The position numbers and the translations under genes are program-made. A stretch of DNA of 64,000 nucleotides from DATKFM01 sp046154965 (GTDB taxonomy: Bacteria > Pseudomonadota > Alphaproteobacteria > Dongiales > Dongiaceae), in the NCBI GenBank assembly GCA_046154965.1, contig JBJXDY010000044.1, positions 111,665-175,664 of the forward strand, read 5' to 3'. The first letter of the stretch is position 1; each line of letters starts with the position of its first letter. Below the pieces are notes generated by a model. The model ran no database searches. It worked only from the letters and a program-made list of their open reading frames with translations, and had not been told where the DNA came from. Positions 37,944 through 47,422 of this stretch are shown here, one piece after another.

Positions 37944-40139
37944 GTGACCACAACAGTCGAACAAGAAATGAGCGGAGCGGAACAGCGCGCCGGATTGGCT
38001 TCGCTGATCGCCACGAATCTTTCGCTGGAACAGGAACGGTGGATGTTGTGGTGCCCGGTATTCTTGGCGACGGGCATCGGATTTTACTTTGCGTTGCCGG
38101 AGGAACCGCCGCTTTGGCTTGGATCGACGGTATTCGGCTTGTCGGCGGTAGCCATCATCGCCGGCCGATCACTGCCGATTCTCAAATGGCTGCTTGCGGT
38201 CCTCATTGCCGCTTCGCTGGGCTTTGCCGCTGCACAATGGCGCACGGTGCTGATCGCCGCACCGGTGCTGACCAAGGAACAGTGGGCCGATGTCAGCGGA
38301 CAGGTGCTTGATCTCGAAGTGGATCCTCCGGGTGCGCGCATCACGCTGGATCATGTCGCGATCGCCGGTGTCGACAGCGCCGGGACTCCGGCGCGCATCC
38401 GCGTCCGCCTGCCGGCCTCGGTTGAGATGCCGTCGCCTGGGGACTGGCTCGCTCTCCGGGCAAAGCTGGGACCGTCCTCGCGGCCGGTCCTGCCCGGCGG
38501 ATTCGATTTCCAGCGGCTCGACTTTTTCCGGCAGGTTGGCGCGGTCGGCATCGCCACGCGGGATGTCCGGCGCATCGATGCGCCGGGCGGTGTAGGGCTC
38601 CGCACGCTCGGCGAGCTCTGGGCAACCGCCTGGCGCGAAATCTCGGCCATTCGCGTGGCTATTGCACAACGCATCCTCACGGTGCTTTCAGACGATAGAG
38701 GAACCATTGCTGTGGCGCTGATTGCCGGCGATCAGTATGGCATTTCCGACGCCACGATGGATGACATGCGCGACTCCGGCCTGGCGCATCTGCTGTCGAT
38801 CTCCGGACTGCATATCCTGCTGGTGACGACGATCCTGTTCGGCGGATTCCGGCTGCTGCTCGCGGCTCTGGAGCGGATTGCGCTCTATTGGCCGATCAAG
38901 AAATGGGCGGCCGGACTGGCGTTCATCGGTGCGGGCTTCTATGTGCTGCTGGCCGGCGCGCCGGTGCCGACTGTGCGGTCATTCATCATGGCCGGCATAT
39001 TCTTGCTGGGCATCATGTTCGACCGCGACGCGATATCCATGCGCACGGTTGCCATCGCCGCCGTGATTGTGCTGCTGATCGGCCCCGAGGGCCTGACCGG
39101 CGCCAGCCTGCAAATGTCGTTCGCGGCCGTCATCGCCCTGATCGCGCTCTATGAGGTTGCGACGGATCGGCAGGCAACCCGAACGCGCGATCCCTCTTGG
39201 ACGGCGCGCATTCTCCGCTACGTCGTCATGACGATCCTGGCGAGCTTAGTGGCATCGATGGCGACAGCGCCGTTTGCGCTCTACCACTTCAACCGGCCGG
39301 CTTTGTATGGGGTGGCGGCCAATCTGGCGGCGGTGCCGTTAACATCGATCTGGATCATGCCCTGGGCCGTTGCTGCCGCAATGGCGATGCCGTTCGGGCT
39401 CGAGGCCCTGGCGCTCGTGCCCATGGGCTGGGGGATCGAGGGGATCATGCTCATCGCCGACACCGTCGCCGGCTGGCCGGGCGCGGCGCAGCCGATGCCG
39501 GGGATGCCGCTGGCCGGTTTGATCACGGTGGCGATCGGCGGTCTCTGGCTCTGCCTCTGGCGGCGGCGCTGGCGATGGCTGGGCCTGCCCGTGCTGCTGC
39601 TCGGGCTGCTCAGCACGCTGCTGGTCCGGCAACCGGACATCCTGGTTTCCGAGGATGGCGATCTGATGGCGATCCGCGACAGCAGCGGCGGCTATCTTCT
39701 TTCGTCGCTCACGCGGAGCAAATTCGAGCGCGAGATCTGGCTCCGCCGCGCCGGGCTGGAGAGCGGCGCCATCTGGCCGGCAGAGGGTTACAGCCAGGAT
39801 GGCGGGCTTGCCTGCGACAGCCAGGGCTGCATCCACCGCATCCACGGCTTGACGGTTGCCCTGGCGCTGGAGCCAGCGGCCTTGCAGGAGGATTGCCGCC
39901 GCGCCGATATCGTCATCAGCGTCGACAGCATTCGCGTGGTTTGCGCAGTACCAACTCGCATCGACTGGCGCGATCGCCGGCGCAACGGCGCCTATGCGCT
40001 CTGGATCGACGACGATGGCGTGGTGGAGATCGTCGCCGTCGACGATCTGCGCGGCCGGCGGCCCTGGGTCGCCGGGAACGGCCCGCTATCGGCGCCGGAC
40101 GATCCGCCGGCCCTCGAGATAGAGCGCATCCAGCGATGA
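37944..40139 (+). CDS. comEC: ComEC/Rec2-family membrane protein
   Basis: Related to the channel that moves single-stranded DNA across the inner membrane in natural competence. It is 731 residues: an N-terminal pair of helices, a soluble OB-like domain (about 95-200), a competence domain with the signature LAHLLSISGLHILLV near 280 and many further helices, and a C-terminal soluble tail. The C-terminal metallo-beta-lactamase zinc motif of full-length ComEC is not seen, which is common in Alphaproteobacteria. The start is GTG. Its last 54 bases overlap the end of the convergent carbamoyltransferase gene. Confidence 0.92.
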   Translation: MTTTVEQEMSGAEQRAGLASLIATNLSLEQERWMLWCPVFLATGIGFYFALPEEPPLWLGSTVFGLSAVAIIAGRSLPILKWLLAVLIAASLGFAAAQWRTVLIAAPVLTKEQWADVSGQVLDLEVDPPGARITLDHVAIAGVDSAGTPARIRVRLPASVEMPSPGDWLALRAKLGPSSRPVLPGGFDFQRLDFFRQVGAVGIATRDVRRIDAPGGVGLRTLGELWATAWREISAIRVAIAQRILTVLSDDRGTIAVALIAGDQYGISDATMDDMRDSGLAHLLSISGLHILLVTTILFGGFRLLLAALERIALYWPIKKWAAGLAFIGAGFYVLLAGAPVPTVRSFIMAGIFLLGIMFDRDAISMRTVAIAAVIVLLIGPEGLTGASLQMSFAAVIALIALYEVATDRQATRTRDPSWTARILRYVVMTILASLVASMATAPFALYHFNRPALYGVAANLAAVPLTSIWIMPWAVAAAMAMPFGLEALALVPMGWGIEGIMLIADTVAGWPGAAQPMPGMPLAGLITVAIGGLWLCLWRRRWRWLGLPVLLLGLLSTLLVRQPDILVSEDGDLMAIRDSSGGYLLSSLTRSKFEREIWLRRAGLESGAIWPAEGYSQDGGLACDSQGCIHRIHGLTVALALEPAALQEDCRRADIVISVDSIRVVCAVPTRIDWRDRRRNGAYALWIDDDGVVEIVAVDDLRGRRPWVAGNGPLSAPDDPPALEIERIQR

Positions 40140-42044
40140 GCCAGCAAAGTAGCGGATTGCGTCCATAGGGCTTTCGACAATGGGCTCGCCCGGCCCATTG
40201 AACGACGTGTTCAGCACCATTGGCACGCCGGTCCGGCCATGGAATTCACGCAGCAGGCCGTGGAAGGCGCCGGCGCCGGCATCGACAGTCTGGATACGCG
40301 CCGATTTGTCGGTATGGGTGATTGCCGGCACTTTGTCCGACTTCACCTGCGCTGTATAGAGCATATGGGGCGAGGGCAGGGGAATACCTTCGAACCAGTC
40401 GTGCGCATGTTCGGCAAGCACGGCTGGAGCGAACGGGCGCCAGGTCTCCCGCTGCTTGATCTCGTTGACGCGCTGCCAGTTCTCCGCCTTGCGGGGATCG
40501 GCGAGGATCGACCGGTGTCCGAGGGCGCGGGGACCGATTTCGCTGCGGCCTTCGAACCAGCCGATGACTCTGTCGTCGGCAAGATCCTGCGCCGCAAGGG
40601 CGGCCCAGTCGCCGCGGACTTCGCTGACGATGCGGTCGGCGAAGACTGAAAGCGCCTTATCGATCTGCTCGTCGCGGATGGCGGCGCCCAGATATGCGTC
40701 CACATCCTTGCGCGGGCGTGCATCGCCGGGCAGCGGCAAGTCCAGCACATTGTGATACAGCGCCAATGCCGCCCCCAAGGAGAGACCGCTATCGTCGCAC
40801 CAGGGCGGAATATGCAGGGAGGCGAATCCCGGGCGCTGCGCCATCAGGCTGTTCGCCGGGCAGTTGAGCGCGGTGCCGCCGGCATAGCAGAGCGGCAAAG
40901 CGTCGCGGCCAATGGTGCCGAGCATGCGCTGGAATGTCTCCATGGCCGCGACGATGGTCATTTCGAATAGCCGCTGGGTGCTGGCGGCGACGTCGGCATT
41001 CACCCGGTCGGTCATCCGCGTCTTATCGCGGAAGGCGCCGAGATCGTAACCCTGTTGCTTGGCGGATTGCAGGCAATAGCCGATCCAGTTCCGTCCCGGG
41101 TGGGTGATGCCGGCGCCCGCCAGATCGTTGTGATTGCCGACGAACAGCGATGATTGGAAATAGGCATGGCCGTAGGGCGCGAGGCCCATAAGCTTTCCGG
41201 CCGGGCCGATGAGACCCATGTTGAGCGCGACGGCGGCCTGCTCATAGATGTGCCCAATGATCAGGTGATGGGGCGCGAGCGGGAAGATCTTGTGGCCCTC
41301 GCCCAGGTAGTACATGCCGCTGTGATAGTGCTTGCCGCTGCCGAAGCCGTCGTGAGTCAGAATGGCCGCGCTCTGCAGGCCGAGCGGATAATAGATCGAC
41401 GCCGCATGCGCCATGTGGTGGCTGATGAAATAGGCGGGAAGAGCGCGTCCGTTGAGCTTCAGCGTGGCCGGATAGTGAAAGCCATGGCGGACCGCGTCGG
41501 TCTCCAGCAATCGCCGGTAGTCGGTTGCCGCGATGTCGGCCAGGCGCTTGTCGCCAGACCAGAGATCGACCGACAGATAGGTGTCGAGCCAGCCGAGCGT
41601 GAAAAGGTCCTTCTCCGCCACCGAGCGGAACTCCGGAAAATAGGATGGTGCGGCATGTGCCGACAGATCCGCATTCGGGCTGTGATAGAGCAGTGGCAGG
41701 ATCTCGCCATGGAGCAGGCCGGCGACATCGAGATTGCCCCGTTTCGCGACGTCGGCAAACGTGCAGGGCGCGCTATGATTCCGGTGCGGGTCGAGCGTGA
41801 CGGAGAATCGCTTGGGGTCGCGGGCGATCAGCTCGGTCTTCTGTGTCGACGTGATCGCCACATAGTCGATATCGGCTTCGCCGATGCCAGCTTCATCCAG
41901 CGCCAGCTCGATCGTGGCAAGGTCCAGCGACATCGCGTGTTTGATGCGGCTGTGGCGCTCGCGCAGGACAAAGGAAGCTACGCGCCCGTCCCGCACCACG
42001 GCGGCTCCGGCGTCGTGGCCGAACTGAAGACCGAGAACATTCAT
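40086..42044 (-). CDS. Carbamoyltransferase of the NodU/CmcH family
   Basis: Transfers a carbamoyl group from carbamoyl phosphate to a hydroxyl, as in nodulation factors and some antibiotics. It is 652 residues with the N-terminal ASKHA-type domain (LGLQFGHDAGAAVVRDG, ISHHMAHAAS at about 208-216 with metal-binding histidines, GGTALNCPANS) and the C-terminal domain (FEGRSEIGPRALGHRS, RPFAPAVL, VLNTSFN). No glycosyl, sugar-nucleotide or natural-product genes adjoin it, so the acceptor is unknown. It is wedged between comEC and lexA, which are neighbours in many relatives. Confidence 0.92.
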   Translation of the reverse strand: MNVLGLQFGHDAGAAVVRDGRVASFVLRERHSRIKHAMSLDLATIELALDEAGIGEADIDYVAITSTQKTELIARDPKRFSVTLDPHRNHSAPCTFADVAKRGNLDVAGLLHGEILPLLYHSPNADLSAHAAPSYFPEFRSVAEKDLFTLGWLDTYLSVDLWSGDKRLADIAATDYRRLLETDAVRHGFHYPATLKLNGRALPAYFISHHMAHAASIYYPLGLQSAAILTHDGFGSGKHYHSGMYYLGEGHKIFPLAPHHLIIGHIYEQAAVALNMGLIGPAGKLMGLAPYGHAYFQSSLFVGNHNDLAGAGITHPGRNWIGYCLQSAKQQGYDLGAFRDKTRMTDRVNADVAASTQRLFEMTIVAAMETFQRMLGTIGRDALPLCYAGGTALNCPANSLMAQRPGFASLHIPPWCDDSGLSLGAALALYHNVLDLPLPGDARPRKDVDAYLGAAIRDEQIDKALSVFADRIVSEVRGDWAALAAQDLADDRVIGWFEGRSEIGPRALGHRSILADPRKAENWQRVNEIKQRETWRPFAPAVLAEHAHDWFEGIPLPSPHMLYTAQVKSDKVPAITHTDKSARIQTVDAGAGAFHGLLREFHGRTGVPMVLNTSFNGPGEPIVESPMDAIRYFAGSSLDALYLEGRRIVRRR

Positions 42045-42131
42045 CGCCGACAGCTACCCCTGGGAATCGCCGCCGCGGCACGGCGGGCGGCGCACCATAA
42101 TGGAGGCGATGGGGCCTGTCAGCCCTGCAGG

Positions 42132-42845
42132 TTAGAACCGCCGCATCAATGCAACGAGGCGGCCCTGGATGGCCACGCGGTCCGGGCCGAAGATGCGCGT
42201 TTCGTAGGCCGGATTCGCCGGCTCCAGCGCGATCGAATCGCCTTTGCGTCGAAGACGCTTGAGGGTGACTTCGTTGCTGTCCACCAGCGCGACGACGATC
42301 GACCCGTTATCGGCAGTCTCACAGCGCTCGATGATCACGGTGTCGCCGTCCATGATTCCGGCATTGACCATCGAATCGCCGTCGACTTCGAGGGCGTAGT
42401 GCTCGCCGCGGCCGAGCAGGCTTCCTGGCACATCGACGCTATGGCTGTGATCGCGCAACGCTTCAATCGGCGTGCCGGCCGCGATGCGTCCATAGAGCGG
42501 CAACTGCACGGCGGAAACCGTGGTGGCGACCTGCGCCCCCGAGAGATTCGTGCCGAAGTTCCCTTGGATGACGTTCGGCGTAAAGCGCGGCGCGCCTTCC
42601 CGTTCGGCGCGTGCCCGGCCGATGCCCTGATCTTCCGGCAGTCGAAGTACCTCGAGCGCCCGCGCCTTATGCGGCAGACGGCGGATGAAACCGCGCTCCT
42701 CCAAGCCGGTAATCAGACGATGGATACCCGATTTGGATTTGAGATTGAGCGCTTCCTTCATCTCGTCAAAGGACGGCGAAACGCCCCGCTCCTGGAGATG
42801 GTTGTTGATGTAGTTGAGGAGCTCGTATTGCTTCCGCGTGAGCAT
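42132..42845 (-). CDS. lexA: LexA repressor
   Basis: Represses SOS genes and cleaves itself when RecA is activated. It is 237 residues. The winged-helix DNA-binding domain opens with MLTRKQYELLNYI; the cleavage site is Ala123-Gly124 in GRIAAGTP; the catalytic Ser158 (DGDSMVNAG) and Lys196 (NEVTLKRL) are present. The ATG at 42845 was preferred over an upstream in-frame start at 42887 because LexA normally begins at MLTRKQ. A LexA box 42 bases upstream indicates autoregulation. Confidence 0.97.
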   Translation of the reverse strand: MLTRKQYELLNYINNHLQERGVSPSFDEMKEALNLKSKSGIHRLITGLEERGFIRRLPHKARALEVLRLPEDQGIGRARAEREGAPRFTPNVIQGNFGTNLSGAQVATTVSAVQLPLYGRIAAGTPIEALRDHSHSVDVPGSLLGRGEHYALEVDGDSMVNAGIMDGDTVIIERCETADNGSIVVALVDSNEVTLKRLRRKGDSIALEPANPAYETRIFGPDRVAIQGRLVALMRRF

Positions 42846-42887
42846 GTTGGCCACCAGATTTGGAACAAAACAAAAACACCGGAACAT

Positions 42888-42902
42888 GTTCTAGTTTGGT
42901 TC
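42888..42902 (-). promoter_or_regulatory. LexA-binding site (SOS box) of lexA
   Basis: The perfect direct repeat GTTC-TAGTTTG-GTTC matches the alphaproteobacterial GTTC-N7-GTTC operator and lies 42 bases upstream of the lexA start. An overlapping palindrome GAACATGTTC (42882-42891) may strengthen or modify binding. Confidence 0.85.
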
Positions 42903-43245
42903 TGCAATGGCGTCAAGCCGCAATTGCGACGATCTTGGGCAGCACCGTAGCCGGATATCCGAACCCCGCCGCGGCCCCCAGGGCAAAGGAATTGCTAGCT
43001 TGACCGCCGGGAACGAATTGGGATCGCATGAAAACGCGGATTCGGTCTGACGGGGTGAACGCCTAACTCTGCCTTTTCGAGAGAATGGTTAACAGTTTGT
43101 TAGTCCTGATCGTCAACAAATTGAGACTCTGAACTGCGCGCCCGACCCTTGGAACCGACCAAGCCGGCAACGCTGCTTTTGGACGGAAGCTTTTTCGATC
43201 TGAGCCCCGGCGCCGGGTGATTCCATTGCTATCTGGAATACCGAC
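42903..43245. other. Divergent intergenic region between lexA and the PAS kinase gene
   Basis: Besides the LexA site at its edge this gap holds two symmetric elements on the kinase side: TTTGTT-N13-AACAAA at 43096-43120 and the perfect palindrome CCCGGCGCCGGG at 43206-43217, 28 bases before the kinase start. Either could be an operator; the second could also arise by chance in GC-rich DNA. No small gene or RNA was recognised. Confidence 0.4.
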
Positions 43246-46200
43246 ATGTTTCGCTTGATGGATCGCGAGCCAAGCGTCGCGGTTCGCGATCAACCTTCAC
43301 ACCAGCAATTCTGGATAACGGCCAGCATTCTCGCGCTCACGGTGAGTGTTGGCGCGGCTGCATTCCTAGTGTTCGACGTGTCGTCGGCATGGCGAGTGCC
43401 AGCATTCCTATTGCAGTGCGCGGCAGTCTGTTGTCTGGGTTTTCTTGCGCTGCGGCGGCAGGCCGCAGCGAGCCCAGCGCCGGGTCCAGCTCATGGACCA
43501 ATTGCCGACTCGACTCAGCCGCAGCCCGCTAAGCGGCCCGACGCAACCGGTCCTCCACCGGCAGAGCCCAGGCGGGAGTCACGAGCGGCGGAGAATACCG
43601 ACGTCCTTCTATGGACCGAAGACGCGAATGGCCGCACGACGTTCGTCAACAAGGCCCTTTGCGTGTATCGGGGAGTCACTGAAGCCGAAGCGCTGCTGCG
43701 CCATTGGGATGAGGATGTGCATCCGGAGGATCTGTCGGCGAATCGCACAACGTGGGAGATGGCTATTGCCCGGCGCGAACCTTGGCGGATGGAGTATCGC
43801 TATCGCCGGTTTGACGGCGTCTATCGATGGCTGCTCGAAATTGGCCAGCCGAGATATGCCGATGATGGTTCTTTCGCGGGTGTCCTGGGAAGCTGCATCG
43901 ATATCTCCGAACACCGGGAGATCGAGGCGGCGCTGCGGGCGACAGAGGCCGAGCTTCGGCAAGCCCGGCAGCAGCTCATCGACGGCATCGAGGGATTGAC
44001 CGACGGTTTTGCACTCTATGACAAAGATGATTGTCTGATAGCCTGGAACAGCCGCTTTGCCGAACTGGCCGGCGCTGATGCCGTTCTGCTGAAGCCCGGT
44101 GTGCGGTTTGAGAGCATCTTGCGCAATCATCTGCGCGCCGGGCGGGAACTGTCGGCCATCGGACGGGAGGAAGAGTGGATCGCCACGCGCATGGCGCAGC
44201 ATCGCGATCCCAAAGGATCATTCGAGCGCTTCATTAACGGCCATTGGTATCGCGAGAGTGACCGGCCTACCCCCGACGGCGGCATCGTTACGATTCTTGC
44301 CCAGATCGACGAATTGAAGCTCCGCGAAGCGCGGATTCGGGAAAACCAAGCCATACTTCAGAGCATTCTCGACAATATTCCGGTGACTGTCAGCATCACC
44401 GATCGCGATCGCCACATCGTCTTGCTGAATAACCAGATCGAAAAATTGTATGGCGTCACATTGGAGGACGTCGTTGGCCGTCATGTCCTGGATGTCCGTC
44501 CTCGGCGGTTCGCGTCGGACTCGTCGGAACGGGATCACTATTCGGTGGTGGCGACGGGCCGTCCGATAGAAGCACGCGAAGACAAGTACCAAGGCGAAAA
44601 CGGCGAAGAGACATGGATCACCAGTGTCGTGCCGATCAAGGACGATGCCGGCACGGTAAAGTTTGTTCTACGCACAACGATCGAAGTGCCGCAACTCGCG
44701 AGAGCCAACAGGGAGTTGGCTGACTACCGTGCATTTCTCATCGAGGCCGAACGACAGGCCCGGATTGCATCCTGGTACCAGAGCGCCACGATGGAGAGTG
44801 CCATATTCTGGTCCGAGAATGTCGAAGCGGTCATAGGCTACGCGGCTGAGGCCGTCTCGACTGACGCGGCATTGCTCGACGTCATACATGTCGACGACCG
44901 GACGCGGGTCAAGGCGCTGTTCGACCAAGTCGCAATCCGACCGAGCTCATACGAAATCGAGTTTCGGGTGGTTCGCCCGGATGGCAAGACTGTCTGGATC
45001 CGCGACATCACCAACGTCGCTCTGGATTCTCAGGGAAATCTGGTTCGCTTCATCGGCACGATCCAAGACGTCACCGGACAAAAGCGGATCGAAGAGGCCC
45101 TGCGCGACAGCCAGGAACTTCTTCTGACGGCGGAACGCCGCGCGAAGATCGCCTGCTGGACGAAGACGGAAAACGATGCCGGCAGTTTCGTTGCATCTGA
45201 TTTGGGTGCCGACGTGCTGGGCATCCCTTTGGATCAAATGCCGGCGAATGACGCGGAGTATCTCGAAAGAGTTCATCCGGAGGATCGGCCCAAGGTCGCT
45301 CTCGCTTTTCGGCGGGCGGATATCGAACACGAATCATACTCGCTTGAGTATCGTTTCAATCGTGGCGACGGCGAGACGATCTGGGTCAAGGACCTTGCCC
45401 ACTTTCGGCCCGCAGCCGATGGAAAGCCGATGTGGATGATCGGCACAATTCAGAACATCACCGATCAGAAGCGCGTCGAAGAAGCCTTGCGCACCAGCGA
45501 GGCGCGCCTTCAGGCTTTCATCGATAACGCGCCTGTTCTCATGTCCATCAAGGATCCGCAAGGCCGCTTCCTGATGCTAAATCCGAAGATTGCGCGAAGC
45601 TTCGGCCTGCGGGTGGAAGACATCGTCGGCAAATCGACCAAAGATGTGTTTCCGTCTGCAGGCGCAGATCAAATCTATGGCATGGAGCAGATGGTCGTCG
45701 CCACGGGTCAGCCGGTCGCAGGCGAAGTCAATCTGTCGGCGCGGCATGCGCTGCCCTGGACCTATGAAGTCAAGTTCCCGATCTTCGATGCGGAAGGAAA
45801 GGTCGCGGCGGTCGGTGGCGTCGCAATAGATATCAGTGACCGCAAGAAGGCCGAGTTGGCGTTCAGCGAAAGCGAAAGCCGGCTGTTGCGCGCCCAAAAG
45901 CAGGCGCGCCTGGCCTATTGGTCGAAAGATCTCGGGAGCCAGGACATTCAATGGTCGAAGGGTTCGGGTTGGGTTTGTGGCGTGTCCGATTCGGATTTGC
46001 CGGCGACCGAAGACGCCTATGTCAGCATCGCCCATTCCGATGATCGCGAGCGCATCAAGCGCAACTATGATCGGGTTAGAAGCGGGCTGGATAACTACAG
46101 CATGGAGTACCGGATCCTGCGCCCCGACGGCAGCGTTGTCTGGGTGCAAGAGCAGGGCAAGGTCGAGCGGGATGCCTCGGGGCGCCGCGTCACCTTCGAT

Positions 46201-47382
46201 GGAACTCTGCAGGACATCACCGAGCGGCGCGCGCTCGAGGAGCAATTGCAGCAGGCGCAGAAAATGGAGGCAATCGGCCAGCTGACTGGCGGCATCGCAC
46301 ATGATTTCAACAATCTGTTGGCCATCATCCTGGGCAATCTCGACCTGCTCAACGAGCAGAAGGAACTTGCCTTCTCGATGCGGCGCAAGGTCGAGACCGC
46401 GATCAAGGCCGGTATGCGCGCCGCCGACCTGACGCACCGCCTTCTGGCATTTGCCCGGCGCCAAGCGTTGATGCCGGAGTTCACGGAGATCAACGAACTC
46501 ATTCGCTCTATGGTCCCACTTCTGCAGCGCCCCCTGGGCCCGAAGATTGCCACGACGTTCGTGCTCGATCCCAGTACCTGGGCGGCGGAAATCGATCAGT
46601 CGCAGCTGGAAATGGCGCTGCTGAACCTCACGCTGAACGCACGGGACGCTATGCCTGAAGGCGGGTCGCTAACGATCAGCACCGGCAATGCTACGATGGA
46701 GCAAATACAAGCGCTGACTGGCAACTGGCAGGCCGCCGGCGACTATGTCGTGATTTCAGTCACCGATACCGGAACCGGCATGCCCGACGAAGTTAAAGCG
46801 CGCGCTTTCGATCCGTTCTTCACCACCAAAGATGTCGGCAAGGGAACGGGGCTCGGACTGAGCATGGTTTATGGATTCGTCAAGCAGTCGGGCGGACATG
46901 TGCAGATAAAATCCAGCGTCGGCGAGGGGACCACGGTATCTCTCTATCTGGCTCGGGCAGGCGCCGAATCCGCAGCGCAGGAGAAGATCGACGACCAGCC
47001 GATCTCAACCGGCCAACAGGAGATTGTGCTTCTCGTGGAAGATGAAGCCGATGTACGGGTCTTGGCCGAGACCTATCTCGAGTCCTTTGGGTACACTGTC
47101 ATCTCTGCCGCCGATGGAGCAACAGCGATGGCTGCCTTGACCGCCAATCCGCGGATCGACCTTCTGCTTTCGGATATCATCCTGCCGGGCACGCTGGATG
47201 GCATCGCCATTGCAGCGCATGTTCGCGCCACGCGGCCGGAGGTCAAGATCGTGTACATGTCAGGTTATGCGCCAGACCCGGAAATGCTCCTGCCGGGGAC
47301 CGAATTGATCAAAAAACCGTTCCTTCGAGCGGATCTGTCGCGCGTCGTCCGGGCCGCCTTGGACAGGGCTCGGGCCGCATAA
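43246..47382 (+). CDS. Hybrid sensor histidine kinase with seven PAS domains and a C-terminal receiver
   Basis: A 1378-residue membrane sensor. Two adjacent hydrophobic helices (about 24-74) anchor the N-terminus. Seven PAS-like domains follow, starting near residues 119, 250, 369, 506, 632, 762 and 886, most ending in the PAC-type D-I-S/T sequence (IDISEHRE, QDVTGQKR, QNITDQKR, IDISDRKK, QDITERRA). The kinase core has the phospho-acceptor His1019 in GGIAHDFNN, an N box (NLTLNARDAMPEGG), DTGTGMP and GTGLGLSMV. The receiver has Asp1310 in LLLSDIILPG and Lys1357. It has no DNA-binding output. The ligand is unknown. The convergent single receiver gene is a candidate partner. Confidence 0.93.
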   Translation: MFRLMDREPSVAVRDQPSHQQFWITASILALTVSVGAAAFLVFDVSSAWRVPAFLLQCAAVCCLGFLALRRQAAASPAPGPAHGPIADSTQPQPAKRPDATGPPPAEPRRESRAAENTDVLLWTEDANGRTTFVNKALCVYRGVTEAEALLRHWDEDVHPEDLSANRTTWEMAIARREPWRMEYRYRRFDGVYRWLLEIGQPRYADDGSFAGVLGSCIDISEHREIEAALRATEAELRQARQQLIDGIEGLTDGFALYDKDDCLIAWNSRFAELAGADAVLLKPGVRFESILRNHLRAGRELSAIGREEEWIATRMAQHRDPKGSFERFINGHWYRESDRPTPDGGIVTILAQIDELKLREARIRENQAILQSILDNIPVTVSITDRDRHIVLLNNQIEKLYGVTLEDVVGRHVLDVRPRRFASDSSERDHYSVVATGRPIEAREDKYQGENGEETWITSVVPIKDDAGTVKFVLRTTIEVPQLARANRELADYRAFLIEAERQARIASWYQSATMESAIFWSENVEAVIGYAAEAVSTDAALLDVIHVDDRTRVKALFDQVAIRPSSYEIEFRVVRPDGKTVWIRDITNVALDSQGNLVRFIGTIQDVTGQKRIEEALRDSQELLLTAERRAKIACWTKTENDAGSFVASDLGADVLGIPLDQMPANDAEYLERVHPEDRPKVALAFRRADIEHESYSLEYRFNRGDGETIWVKDLAHFRPAADGKPMWMIGTIQNITDQKRVEEALRTSEARLQAFIDNAPVLMSIKDPQGRFLMLNPKIARSFGLRVEDIVGKSTKDVFPSAGADQIYGMEQMVVATGQPVAGEVNLSARHALPWTYEVKFPIFDAEGKVAAVGGVAIDISDRKKAELAFSESESRLLRAQKQARLAYWSKDLGSQDIQWSKGSGWVCGVSDSDLPATEDAYVSIAHSDDRERIKRNYDRVRSGLDNYSMEYRILRPDGSVVWVQEQGKVERDASGRRVTFDGTLQDITERRALEEQLQQAQKMEAIGQLTGGIAHDFNNLLAIILGNLDLLNEQKELAFSMRRKVETAIKAGMRAADLTHRLLAFARRQALMPEFTEINELIRSMVPLLQRPLGPKIATTFVLDPSTWAAEIDQSQLEMALLNLTLNARDAMPEGGSLTISTGNATMEQIQALTGNWQAAGDYVVISVTDTGTGMPDEVKARAFDPFFTTKDVGKGTGLGLSMVYGFVKQSGGHVQIKSSVGEGTTVSLYLARAGAESAAQEKIDDQPISTGQQEIVLLVEDEADVRVLAETYLESFGYTVISAADGATAMAALTANPRIDLLLSDIILPGTLDGIAIAAHVRATRPEVKIVYMSGYAPDPEMLLPGTELIKKPFLRADLSRVVRAALDRARAA

Positions 47383-47422
47383 GTGCAATGCTCGCGATCC
47401 CGCAGAAATCGCGGCCGCGGCT

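Noticed and set aside
41154..42950. 598-codon plus-strand open frame over the carbamoyltransferase and lexA
   Set aside because: Runs antisense through two clear genes and the LexA operator; no family-like sequence.
43063..43293. 76-codon minus-strand open frame overlapping the kinase start
   Set aside because: Covers the regulatory gap and the first codons of the kinase; composition not protein-like.
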